From assembly GCA_002438845.1 (NCBI GenBank), contig DJRG01000073.1:1906-8524 (forward strand): a stretch of DNA of 6,619 nucleotides. The letters run 5' to 3'. The translations under genes were made by a program, and so were the position numbers. Positions within the stretch are counted from its first letter, which is position 1, and every line of letters begins with the position of its first letter. Shown in pieces: positions 1 to 5,804 of the stretch. Below the pieces are notes generated by a model that saw only the letters and a program-made list of their open reading frames with translations, had not been told where the DNA came from and did not search any database. Source of the stretch: Bacteroidales bacterium UBA6366. GTDB taxonomy: Bacteria; Bacteroidota; Bacteroidia; Bacteroidales; UBA932.

Positions 1-63
1 AACGAGCATATTCTTGATGCCGCCGAGGCGCTCGCAAGGTTGCCGGAGGAGAAGGATTGCTGA
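1..63 (+). CDS. C-terminal end of an upstream gene (partial, unidentified)
   Basis: Frame 1 is open from the window edge to a TGA at 61-63 and gives 20 residues, starting NEHILDAAEALARL and ending in a charged tail with a final Cys. The segment looks helical and alanine/leucine/glutamate rich. It is too short to assign to a family. It lies 54 bases upstream of the ABC permease on the same strand with no terminator-like hairpin between them, so it is probably in the same operon. In such operons the preceding gene is often the ATPase, the HlyD-type adaptor, a TolC-type protein or another permease, but nothing here chooses among them. Confidence 0.6.
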   Translation, partial: NEHILDAAEALARLPEEKDC

Positions 64-90
64 CATATTCAATGATAACTCTGTGATGAG

Positions 91-103
91 TATGAATATT
101 CAC
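91..103. promoter_or_regulatory. Palindrome TGAATATTCA just upstream of the permease gene
   Basis: The 13-mer TATGAATATTCAC contains the perfect 10-bp palindrome TGAATATTCA (93-102), which ends 15 bases before the permease ATG. The exact reverse complement of the 13-mer occurs at 1679-1691, at nearly the same distance before the next gene on this strand. A half-site, CATATTCA, lies at 64-71, just after the upstream stop codon. The position suggests an operator or leader signal. That role is inferred, because no matching regulator is encoded nearby in an obvious way. Confidence 0.35.
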
Positions 104-117
104 TAAAGATTTTTGAC

Positions 118-1338
118 ATGAATTTCGCGAATCTATTCAGAATAGCCCTGAAGGCATTGGGCAACAACAAGTTCAGAGGTTTTCTCACGATGCTCGGCAT
201 CATCATCGGTGTCGGATCGGTCATCACCATGCTCGCCATCGGTCAAGGTTCCAAGAAGAGCATTCAGGCCGAAATCAGCGAGATGGGCTCCAACATGATA
301 ATGATCCATCCGGGAGAGGATATGCGTGGAGGAGTGCGCCTCAGCGCTGATGATATGCAGACCTTGAAAGTCAAGGATTTCGAGGACATCCGAAAAGAGT
401 GCGCGCACATTTCCCTCGCCTCCCCTTCCGTCAATTCCTCTGGCCAGGCGGTCTATGGTGCAAACAACACACCTACCTCGGTTTATGGTGTCAACGAGGA
501 GTTTCTTGAGATCCGAGGGTACAAGGTGCAGGACGGTGACATATTCTCTGAACAGGACATCAAGACAGCAGCCAAGGTCTGCCTCGTGGGGAAAACGGTC
601 ATCGACCAGCTCTTCACCAACGGTGAGAATCCTGTCGGCAAGGTCATCCGGTTCGGCAGCATTCCGTTCCGCATCGTAGGTGTGCTGGAGAGCAAAGGCT
701 ACAACAGCATGGGAATGGATCAGGACAACCTCATCATCACTCCATACACCACCGTTATGAAACGCATCCTCGCTGTCACCTATCTTCAGGAAATCGTCTG
801 CTCCGCATTGAGCGAGGAATATACCGACAAGGCAATCAGCGAGATAACTGATGTCCTGCGACGCAACCACAAGCTCAAGGAATCCGATGATGATGACTTC
901 AACATCCGTTCGCAGCAAGAACTTTCATCAATGATGACCAGCACAAGCGACATGATGTCAACCCTTCTGGCGGCGGTTGCGGGAATATCCCTCCTCGTTG
1001 GCGGCATTGGAATCATGAACATCATGTACGTCTCCGTCACCGAGAGGACAAAGGAGATCGGTCTCAGGATGAGCATCGGTGCCAAAGGCCGGGACATCCT
1101 CGCCCAGTTCCTGATCGAAGCCACACTGATCAGCATAACCGGTGGACTATTAGGTGTGATTCTTGGCGTGGCCGCCTCGTACATTGTCAAGGTCGTCCTC
1201 TCCTACCCGATTCTGATCCAGCCATGGAGCATCATCCTCTCATTTCTTGTCTGCACCGTCATCGGCATCTTCTTCGGCTGGTACCCCGCCCGCAAAGCCT
1301 CCAACCTCGACCCGATCGAAGCCATCCGCTACGAGTAG
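118..1338 (+). CDS. ABC transporter permease, MacB/FtsX family
   Basis: This is a 406-residue inner-membrane permease subunit of a MacB-type ABC system. Family members use a separate or fused ATPase for mechanotransmission, in efflux or in lipoprotein or peptide handling. The topology is typical. TM1 is at about 21-43 (MLGIIIGVGSVITML). A large periplasmic MacB-PCD-like domain spans about 45-280. Three C-terminal helices lie at about 283-305, 331-358 and 369-389. The FtsX core around 299-325 (NIMYVSVTERTKEIGLRMSIGA) and the terminal motif PARKASNLDPIEAIRYE are hallmarks. There is no ATPase domain, so this is the stand-alone permease type common in Bacteroidota, and the partner must lie outside the window. 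The ATG at 118 is chosen because LFRIALKALGNNKFRGFLTMLGI is the expected family N-terminus. No ribosome-binding site is obvious. A terminator follows within 50 bases. The substrate cannot be told. Confidence 0.93.
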   Translation: MNFANLFRIALKALGNNKFRGFLTMLGIIIGVGSVITMLAIGQGSKKSIQAEISEMGSNMIMIHPGEDMRGGVRLSADDMQTLKVKDFEDIRKECAHISLASPSVNSSGQAVYGANNTPTSVYGVNEEFLEIRGYKVQDGDIFSEQDIKTAAKVCLVGKTVIDQLFTNGENPVGKVIRFGSIPFRIVGVLESKGYNSMGMDQDNLIITPYTTVMKRILAVTYLQEIVCSALSEEYTDKAISEITDVLRRNHKLKESDDDDFNIRSQQELSSMMTSTSDMMSTLLAAVAGISLLVGGIGIMNIMYVSVTERTKEIGLRMSIGAKGRDILAQFLIEATLISITGGLLGVILGVAASYIVKVVLSYPILIQPWSIILSFLVCTVIGIFFGWYPARKASNLDPIEAIRYE

Positions 1339-1382
1339 AGCCAAAATCACCGCAAAACATAATTTGCTGTAAATCAGCGAAT

Positions 1383-1429
1383 AGAGCCATTACCTTCAGT
1401 TCATCTGTACTAAAGGTGATGGCTTTTCT
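1383..1429 (+). terminator. Rho-independent terminator of the permease operon
   Basis: AGCCATTACCTT (1385-1396) pairs with AAGGTGATGGCT (1413-1424). This makes a 12-bp stem with a single G-T wobble and a 16-base loop in which AGT/ACT can pair further. The stem runs directly into TTTTCTCC. It begins 46 bases after the permease stop codon and has the correct orientation to end that transcript. The AT flanks allow one or two more pairs but do not make a good U-tract on the other strand, so I call it for the plus strand only. Confidence 0.85.
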
Positions 1430-1498
1430 CCTTATGTATAAACCAATTGCAAATCACGAATGTATACGGCCGAAATCTCTCTCAATCACTGAACTTCC

Positions 1499-1556
1499 GG
1501 TCGCTGAGCCTGTCGAAGCGCCGAGCCTATCGAAGCACCGAGCCTATCGAAGCGCC
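1499..1556. repeat. REP-like repeat with three tandem 17-bp units
   Basis: Three direct units of 17 bp lie head to tail at 1506-1522 (GAGCCTGTCGAAGCGCC), 1523-1539 (GAGCCTATCGAAGCACC) and 1540-1556 (GAGCCTATCGAAGCGCC). They differ at only two positions. The first unit, with its left flank GGTCGCT, can form a small hairpin (CGCT/AGCG around an 11-base loop). The GAGCCTGTCGAAG core resembles a dispersed palindromic repeat that I know from many bacterial genomes, including Bacteroidota. A closely related copy is inside the response-regulator gene at 6189-6215. The array lies about 70 bases beyond the terminator, in non-coding DNA. No RAYT-type transposase is present in the window. Confidence 0.8.
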
Positions 1557-1619
1557 GAAATGTTGAAAGGACTTTGAGTGTTGGCGCTCTTGACCGGCCA
1601 TAGCGAAAATGCGGCAAGG

Positions 1620-1650
1620 TTGCGATTATGTTGATATTTTCATATCTTGC
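1620..1650 (+). promoter_or_regulatory. Weak promoter candidate for the thioredoxin lipoprotein
   Basis: TTGC (1620-1623) and TATCTTGC (1643-1650) are separated by 19 bases. They loosely resemble the Bacteroidota -33 TTTG and -7 TAnnTTTG elements, with two mismatches in the -7 element. Nothing better is visible between the REP-like repeat and the start at 1706. If it is real, the leader would be about 45-50 bases and would include the palindrome at 1680-1689. Confidence 0.25.
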
Positions 1651-1678
1651 AAAGAGATGCAAAAGCGGTCTTGCAACC

Positions 1679-1691
1679 GTGAATATTCATA
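1679..1691. promoter_or_regulatory. Palindrome TGAATATTCA upstream of the thioredoxin lipoprotein
   Basis: GTGAATATTCATA is the exact reverse complement of the 13-mer at 91-103. Its palindromic core, TGAATATTCA (1680-1689), ends 16 bases before the ATG at 1706, almost the same spacing as at the permease gene. The placement is consistent with a leader operator or other regulatory site. The function is inferred only from palindromy and repeated position. Confidence 0.35.
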
Positions 1692-1705
1692 GCAACTGAA
1701 TCGAT

Positions 1706-3145
1706 ATGAGATATTCAATTATAATAGTTTCCGCGCTCACTTTCCTGTGGGCTTGCGGGCAGGAAACTCCAAAAGAGGCTTCCAAAGGAGCCGTTACGGT
1801 CATATTCAAGGATGCGCCGGAACAGAGAAGCACTGACAAGGTTGGGCGTTTGAACAGTGCGTACGAATCGATTGTCACGTATGTGGACAGCGAGGGACGA
1901 GAGGCCGGATTCAACCCTCGGAGCATCGGACTTGACACATTGGTTGTTCCGGCATATCGTGGATATGCGGAAATCTTGCATCTGTACCAGGTGTGCGAAA
2001 TGGTTCCGTACTTGCTGATCGAGGGAGACACTGTCATCGTCACTTATGGCAGCGACTTGCGGCCCAGGGCTAAAAGTCTTCATGTTCAGAAATATACCGA
2101 ATTGTACAATTTTCCGGGTTCTGTTCCCGGAATGATTCATCGGAATGGTTATTCCCTCAAGTCGATTCTGAACAACAACCGCTTCAAGGCTGCGGAGAAA
2201 TATCTTACCGACCCTGAAAGTCAGCGGAAATATCCAGGGCTTCAGGATAGGTTCAGAGAATATTATGTCAACCTTGATTCTGTGGCTAGTGCCTACAATA
2301 ATTGGCGTTACAGGTTTTCCGCCAAACTTGACTCGCTGTCGGAAGCCGGAGACTTTGAACGGGAATATGCCCGCTGGTACAGACGGCATCTTCTTGAAGA
2401 CGGATATGACATTGGACTGATCAAACAATCCGACAGTCTCTTGCATTACATAACGCATCTCCACAAACTGGTGGAATATCCAGATGAAGGTTACGATGCC
2501 TTCGATTTCTCTGGCAGATTTGATTATGTAGCGCAAGACACATCCTTGTGCGAGGCGGCCAGAAAAGCGCTTCTGTCGCACTACATAAGCCGGATAAACA
2601 ACACCGGATGGACCCCTTATCCAAGCAAAGTAGTGAATGAATATAATGAGAAGTATTTCCGCCTGACCGGTGACAGTTCATTTTTCCAGCCCACACTTGA
2701 GAAACCGAATGTAGCGTCCGTGGATGGTTACACATACGACCTTGTCCTTCAGGACATTTCCGGAAAAAATCATCGGTTGGACGAAATCATCAAGAGTCAT
2801 CGCGGTAAAGCCATCTATGCTGACATCTGGGCGAGCTGGTGCGGTCCGTGCCGGAGAGAGATGCCTTCATCCAAAAATCTGAAGGAGCGGCTGGATTCCG
2901 AAAAGGTCATATTCCTGTACATTTCCACAGACCGAAGCGAGTCAGACTGGAAACGGGCTATAAAGGAACTTGGTCTGGAAAACATTGGCGTGAACTATCG
3001 TATCACGTCCGAGGGATCAGACTTCTTAAAGGAGATCAAACTCCGGTATATTCCCCGATACCTTATCTTTGACAAGAATGGAAGGCTTGTAGACATGGAT
3101 GCTCCGAGACCATCTTCGAAAGAAGCCGAAAAGAAATTGCTCTGA
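1706..3145 (+). CDS. Lipoprotein with C-terminal TlpA-like thioredoxin domain
   Basis: This 479-residue envelope protein is probably a thiol-disulfide oxidoreductase. The N-terminus is a short lipoprotein signal (MRYSIIIVSALTFLWAC) with a lipobox ending at Cys17. Trp at -2 is uncommon but tolerable. Residues about 25-330 form a long, charged, tyrosine-rich region that I do not assign to a named domain. It occupies the place where Bacteroidota TlpA-family lipoproteins often carry a DUF4369-type or helical N-terminal domain. The C-terminal thioredoxin fold spans about 340-479, with active site WASWCGPC (Cys379, Cys382) and the cis-Pro motif YIPRYLIF (Pro450). Relatives reduce or isomerise periplasmic disulfides or serve cytochrome maturation. 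The role here is unknown. The gene appears monocistronic, with a convergent gene 37 bases downstream. The ATG at 1706 is fixed by the signal peptide. Confidence 0.9.
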   Translation: MRYSIIIVSALTFLWACGQETPKEASKGAVTVIFKDAPEQRSTDKVGRLNSAYESIVTYVDSEGREAGFNPRSIGLDTLVVPAYRGYAEILHLYQVCEMVPYLLIEGDTVIVTYGSDLRPRAKSLHVQKYTELYNFPGSVPGMIHRNGYSLKSILNNNRFKAAEKYLTDPESQRKYPGLQDRFREYYVNLDSVASAYNNWRYRFSAKLDSLSEAGDFEREYARWYRRHLLEDGYDIGLIKQSDSLLHYITHLHKLVEYPDEGYDAFDFSGRFDYVAQDTSLCEAARKALLSHYISRINNTGWTPYPSKVVNEYNEKYFRLTGDSSFFQPTLEKPNVASVDGYTYDLVLQDISGKNHRLDEIIKSHRGKAIYADIWASWCGPCRREMPSSKNLKERLDSEKVIFLYISTDRSESDWKRAIKELGLENIGVNYRITSEGSDFLKEIKLRYIPRYLIFDKNGRLVDMDAPRPSSKEAEKKLL

Positions 3146-3182
3146 TGCGACTTACGCAAAGTCCTCATGTTCAGCAAGACTC

Positions 3183-3698
3183 TCAACGGAGTAGACGCAT
3201 CACTTTCACGGGACGATCGTCGCCACGGTAAAGATGGCTGCACCAGTTGATCTTGCCGGTGTCTTTGAAGCCGCACTTCTCCATGACTCTGCCGGAAGCG
3301 GGGTTGTCGATGAAGAAATCACACCAAAGGGTACGGAAACCTTTCACATTGAAGCAATAGTCTATCATCAGGCGGAGGGCTTCCGTGCATATTCCTTTGT
3401 TCCAGTATGGTTTCCCGACCCAGTAGCCGATCTCGGCGTCATCCTCACCTATTCCGATGTTGCTTTCGTCACTCGTGTAATACCCCATGCAGCCGATAGC
3501 CTCTCCGGTCTCGTTCAGCTCGATCGCCCAAGTGTGGTCGTTTGTGAATATATTCCTTATCACTTCAAGGCTTTCTTCCACACTTTTATGCGCCGGCCAT
3601 CCCGCCCGAGGTCCGACCTCCGGATCGGAAGCGTACTTGTACAGCGCCTCCGCATCGCTTTCCCTCCATGGACGCAGTGTTATCCTGTTCGTTTGCAT
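3183..3698 (-). CDS. GNAT N-acetyltransferase, RimJ/RimL-like
   Basis: This is a complete 171-residue acetyltransferase of the Acetyltransf_3 (RimJ/RimL-like) group, which transfers acetyl from acetyl-CoA to an amine. The first strand, RITLRPWRESDAEALYKY (5-22), is the usual N-terminus. The acetyl-CoA-binding motif A is YWNKGICTEALRLMIDYCF (98-116), preceded by AEIGYWVGKPYW. The C-terminal signature NPASGRVMEKCGFKDTGKI (132-150) is characteristic. The length is typical for the family. Six cysteines is a fairly high number. The substrate cannot be predicted, since such proteins act on ribosomal protein N-termini, antibiotics, amino acids and other small amines. The gene stands alone on the minus strand and converges on the thioredoxin gene, with no clear shared terminator in the 37-base gap. 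A TAnnTTTG-type promoter lies upstream at 3771-3801. Confidence 0.92.
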   Translation of the reverse strand: MQTNRITLRPWRESDAEALYKYASDPEVGPRAGWPAHKSVEESLEVIRNIFTNDHTWAIELNETGEAIGCMGYYTSDESNIGIGEDDAEIGYWVGKPYWNKGICTEALRLMIDYCFNVKGFRTLWCDFFIDNPASGRVMEKCGFKDTGKINWCSHLYRGDDRPVKVMRLLR

Positions 3699-3770
3699 TT
3701 CAAAAACCTATAAATATTCCATAATGTCTAAATCCCACACCGCTGTGTTCCGTTACAGCTCTTCCGCAAG

Positions 3771-3801
3771 CAAAAGTAGTGAAATTGTGACGATATGCAA
3801 T
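3771..3801 (-). promoter_or_regulatory. Bacteroidota-type promoter of the acetyltransferase gene
   Basis: On the minus strand, TACTTTTG (3778 to 3771) is a full match to the Bacteroidota -7 consensus TAnnTTTG. It is preceded after 19 bases by ATTG (3801 to 3798), three of four bases of the -33 TTTG element. Transcription would begin near 3765, giving a leader of roughly 65 bases. That leader contains a GAATATT (3719 to 3713) that ends 14 bases before the start codon. No expression evidence is available. Confidence 0.5.
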
Positions 3802-3816
3802 GGTTGAAAATGGAGA

Positions 3817-3930
3817 ACCGTGGCAGATAACATTCTGATAATCAAAGAATAGAATATAACATCAGGTACGGATAACAGAACCGGATCGCCCATTTATCTT
3901 ATTATCAGATAGACAGTTAAGTGCCACGGT
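3817..3930. repeat. 114-bp element bounded by two-tier inverted repeats
   Basis: The outer arms ACCGTGGCA (3817-3825) and TGCCACGGT (3922-3930) are perfectly complementary over 9 bp. The inner arms TCTGATAAT (3834-3842) and ATTATCAGA (3901-3909) are also perfect over 9 bp, with asymmetric unpaired stretches of 8 and 12 bases between the two tiers. The interior (3843-3900) is AT-rich and contains TATAACA (3855-3861) and GATAACA (3871-3877); another GATAACA (3826-3832) lies between the left arms. The arrangement suits a miniature inverted-repeat element or a structured non-coding RNA. No clear target-site duplication flanks it, and no transposase is nearby. It lies between two divergent promoters. 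Confidence 0.55.
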
Positions 3931-4025
3931 CAATTTCAAGACAACCGATCAATCGGAGAAGGCCTCGAATCCTATCTGGTTTGAGTGGTCATTATGCAAG
4001 CAGCAAAATAATAAGCTGCCGCATG

Positions 4026-4055
4026 TTTGGCAAAGGTGACACTAGTTATTTTTTG
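4026..4055 (+). promoter_or_regulatory. Candidate promoter of the three-gene operon (distal)
   Basis: TTTG (4026-4029) is followed after 17 bases by TATTTTTTG (4047-4055), close to the Bacteroidota -33/-7 pair. The -7 element has one extra T and the spacer is slightly short. It would give a leader of about 70 bases before the start at 4132. A competing candidate lies closer to the gene, so this is one of two options. Confidence 0.35.
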
Positions 4056-4085
4056 ACGGTTACTATGTAGAAGCGAGGAACAGGA

Positions 4086-4117
4086 TTTGTAAAAACAACT
4101 CGGATTTGCGATATTTG
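4086..4117 (+). promoter_or_regulatory. Candidate promoter of the three-gene operon (proximal)
   Basis: TTTG (4086-4089) and GATATTTG (4110-4117) are 20 bases apart. This matches the Bacteroidota consensus spacing, with one mismatch at the first base of TAnnTTTG. It would place the transcription start only about 7-8 bases before the ATG at 4132, an unusually short leader, which counts against it despite the better spacing. Confidence 0.3.
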
Positions 4118-4131
4118 GAAAAAGAAAGAAT

Positions 4132-4773
4132 ATGAGTCAGTTTGACACTTGCTTTTTTGAGAGATATGCGAAGTTTTCGCTGGAGACACTGCTGGACAAG
4201 AGGTTCTCTGATCTGCTGAACAAAGACAGGCCGGATCTTCAGAGTCCAGACGGGGTCTCGCTGGGGATTGAGGTGACGAGGGCGATGCCGGAAACGAAGG
4301 AGGCCGCGCAGTCAATGCTCAAGGAGATGGCCGGAGTTGAGCCGGTTCCGGAGGTAAGGGAGGATTACGACACGATCTTGTCTTCAGGTTATGGCTACGG
4401 TCTTCAGGGAGGACGTTATGTCGGCACCAAAGAATATGACTACTGGTCAATGGCACTTCCGATGCGGCGGATCATAGAAAGCAAGGTCCGCAAGGCCGGA
4501 GACGGGTTCTACGGATCCTTCAAGACACTTGATCTGTACGTGTTCAGCAAGGACAGACTCAGCGAGATCGAGGTTCTGGACATCCTCCGCTACACGATGA
4601 GCATCCAGGACGGACAGACAGAAAAGTACAACTGCCTGTACATCTCAGAAATCAGTGGGCTGAATGTCTGCAACCTGACCGAAGATATCTCGGACATTTA
4701 CCGCGTCTCGCACCACCCGATCTCTCCGGGCCTACGCAAGGAATTCTTTCACAAATCTTTGCAACAACGATAA
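4132..4773 (+). CDS. Hypothetical protein, possible PD-(D/E)XK nuclease-fold protein
   Basis: I do not recognise a named family for this 213-residue soluble protein. It has no signal peptide and no membrane segment. Residues 20-50 read LLDKRFSDLLNKDRPDL, then about nine residues, then GIEVTRA. This is the layout of a PD-(D/E)XK active site with Pro34-Asp35 and Glu47-Val48-Thr49, where Thr stands in the usual lysine position. The stretch IIESKVRKAGDGFYGSFKTLDLYVF (114-138) resembles the I..K..K....Y...DL.I pattern of several nuclease-like hypothetical families, and Lys118 or Lys121 might supply the missing lysine. Catalysis is inference, and the protein could be an inactive or non-nuclease relative. 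The stop TAA (4771-4773) overlaps the kinase ATG by one base, so the two are probably translated together. The ATG at 4132 has no better alternative upstream. Confidence 0.8.
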   Translation: MSQFDTCFFERYAKFSLETLLDKRFSDLLNKDRPDLQSPDGVSLGIEVTRAMPETKEAAQSMLKEMAGVEPVPEVREDYDTILSSGYGYGLQGGRYVGTKEYDYWSMALPMRRIIESKVRKAGDGFYGSFKTLDLYVFSKDRLSEIEVLDILRYTMSIQDGQTEKYNCLYISEISGLNVCNLTEDISDIYRVSHHPISPGLRKEFFHKSLQQR

Positions 4774-5804
4774 TGAATATGCGGAAAAACAGTGGTTGGT
4801 TTATTCATCTGGCGATCTGGGCGGTGATCCTGGCGATGCCGTTCTTCTCACCGCAGCCGGGAAGGCCGCTTCACGGCGGGGTGGATTACTCACGCTTCCT
4901 GCCGGTGGTGATCTCGTTTGTTGTCGTGTTCTACACAAACTACTTATTCCTGATAAAGCATTTCCTGTCCAACAAGCGATTCTGGGCGTTCCTGTTCTGG
5001 AACGCGCTTCTGATCGCCAAGGTCAGTGTAGCCGTCCATCTTTTTTTCAGGTACTTTTCGTCTCCCGGCACGATGCCTCCGCCGCACTCCACTCTTGACA
5101 CAATCAGTTTCGCCGTACGCAACACAGTCATCTACATAGCGATAGTGGGGATAGCGGTGGCCGTGAAAATGACTACGGAGTGGTACAACAACGAGGCACA
5201 GCGAAAGGAAATCGAGAAGAGTCAGGCTGAGGCTGAGCTTGCCAATCTCAAAAGCCAGGTCAACCCGCACTTTCTGTTCAACACCCTGAACAATATCTAC
5301 TCTCTGATCCAGATTGCCCCCTCACAAGCGCAGGAGGCCGTCCACGATCTCAGCGGAATGCTGCGCTACGTCCTCTACGAAAGCCAGAAAGACACCGTAC
5401 CTCTGTCAAAAGAGTGCGAGTTCCTGAGGGAATATGTCAAACTGATGAGTGCGCGGCTGACATCGGGAGTAAAGTTGGAGGTTTCACTGCCGGAAACCAC
5501 TTCGGACAGACAAATCGCCCCGCTGCTTTTCATCCCACTCATCGAGAATGCCTTCAAGCATGGCATCAGCGACACCGCTGAATCATTCATCAGAATCAGA
5601 CTGAACGAGGACGATGAATATGTCTGCTGCCTCGTCGAGAATAGTTGCCACCCTAAGGACGACACCGACCGCAGCGGCTCAGGAATAGGAATCACGAACC
5701 TCAAGAGAAGGCTCGATCTGCTCTATCCGGGAGCATATTCATTTGAATATGGCAGGGTGCAGAGCGTTTACCGTTCGCTGCTTAGAATTAAGGCCGGAAT
5801 ATGA
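4773..5804 (+). CDS. LytS/YehU-type membrane sensor histidine kinase
   Basis: This 343-residue sensor kinase autophosphorylates on His and passes phosphate to the LytTR regulator encoded next. Four N-terminal membrane helices lie at about 9-26, 43-61, 69-92 and 111-132, without a large extracellular domain. The signal is therefore probably sensed in or at the membrane. A short coiled linker (about 137-163, NEAQRKEIEKSQAEAELANL) leads to the His_kinase (PF06580-type) box NPHFLFNTLNNIYSL with His166. The ATPase part has the N-box IPLIENAFKHG (Asn259), LVENS (287-291) and the glycine motif SGSGIGITNLKRRL (301-314). All key residues are present. The start overlaps the previous stop by 1 nt (TAATG). 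A second ATG at 4779 is an alternative start. The stop overlaps the next start by 4 nt (ATGA). The ligand is unknown. Confidence 0.94.
   Translation: MNMRKNSGWFIHLAIWAVILAMPFFSPQPGRPLHGGVDYSRFLPVVISFVVVFYTNYLFLIKHFLSNKRFWAFLFWNALLIAKVSVAVHLFFRYFSSPGTMPPPHSTLDTISFAVRNTVIYIAIVGIAVAVKMTTEWYNNEAQRKEIEKSQAEAELANLKSQVNPHFLFNTLNNIYSLIQIAPSQAQEAVHDLSGMLRYVLYESQKDTVPLSKECEFLREYVKLMSARLTSGVKLEVSLPETTSDRQIAPLLFIPLIENAFKHGISDTAESFIRIRLNEDDEYVCCLVENSCHPKDDTDRSGSGIGITNLKRRLDLLYPGAYSFEYGRVQSVYRSLLRIKAGI
5734..5751. repeat. 18-bp inverted repeat inside the kinase gene
   Basis: CATATTCATTTGAATATG has perfect 8-bp arms (CATATTCA and TGAATATG) around a two-base TT spacer. It encodes AYSFEY near the kinase C-terminus. 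The arms are the same half-site as in the palindromes at 93-102 and 1680-1689, and the repeat lies about 50 bases upstream of the response-regulator start. It may be coincidental with coding, or a site for a DNA-binding protein. Confidence 0.5.

Larger units (their letters stand above)
1339..1705. other. Intergenic region between permease and thioredoxin-lipoprotein genes
   Basis: This 367-base gap holds, in order, a small hairpin (GCTG/CAGC, 1366-1378), a strong terminator (about 1383-1429), an AT-rich stretch, a REP-like tandem repeat (1499-1556), a weak inverted pair AGCGCC/GGCGCT (1551-1556 and 1583-1588), a weak promoter candidate and the palindrome TGAATATTCA just before the next start. 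TCTTGCAA occurs twice (1645-1652 and 1669-1676), 24 bases apart. An open frame continues across the gap to 1577 but only reads out the repeat, and I do not regard it as a gene. No tRNA or other RNA gene was recognised. Confidence 0.6.
3699..4131. other. Divergent intergenic region between the acetyltransferase and the LytTR operon
   Basis: This 433-base non-coding gap separates two divergent transcripts. From left to right it contains the leader and promoter of the acetyltransferase (minus strand), a 114-bp element with paired inverted repeats (3817-3930), a small hairpin CCGAT/ATCGG (3945-3956), another GCAGC/GCTGC (4000-4019, 10-base loop, no U-tract), and candidate promoters for the operon at 4132. 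It is visibly more AT-rich than the genes. I found no tRNA-like cloverleaf and no credible small gene. The short frames present have no recognisable features. Confidence 0.6.

Noticed and set aside
133..918. Long minus-strand open frame of 261 codons opposite the permease gene
   Set aside because: It is antisense to a clear MacB/FtsX gene, has no recognisable domain and is explained by codon bias of the real gene.
1506..1556. Possible CRISPR array
   Set aside because: The 17-bp units are directly adjacent with no spacers, and no cas genes are present.
1224..1577. Plus-strand open frame running from the permease 3' end through the REP-like repeat
   Set aside because: It overlaps the permease in another frame, crosses a terminator and reads out the repeat (AEPVEAPSLSKH), so it is not a gene.
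1715..2581. Minus-strand open frame of 288 codons opposite the thioredoxin lipoprotein gene
   Set aside because: The plus strand encodes a complete lipoprotein with signal peptide and CGPC site. The antisense product has no family features.
3149..3163. Hairpin GACTT/AAGTC between the convergent thioredoxin and acetyltransferase genes
   Set aside because: The stem is only 5 bp and has no U-tract on either strand, so it is too weak to call a terminator.
3913..3921. ACAGTTAAG, a match to the AgrA-type LytTR half-site, upstream of the LytTR operon
   Set aside because: LytTR sites are paired direct repeats about 12 bases apart and I found no second half-site. A single degenerate match is expected by chance in a gap of this size.
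3930..4020. Possible tRNA or other small RNA gene, from CTCGAATCC-like sequence and short hairpins
   Set aside because: No acceptor stem, D-arm or anticodon arm could be assembled, and the hairpins are short and not nested.
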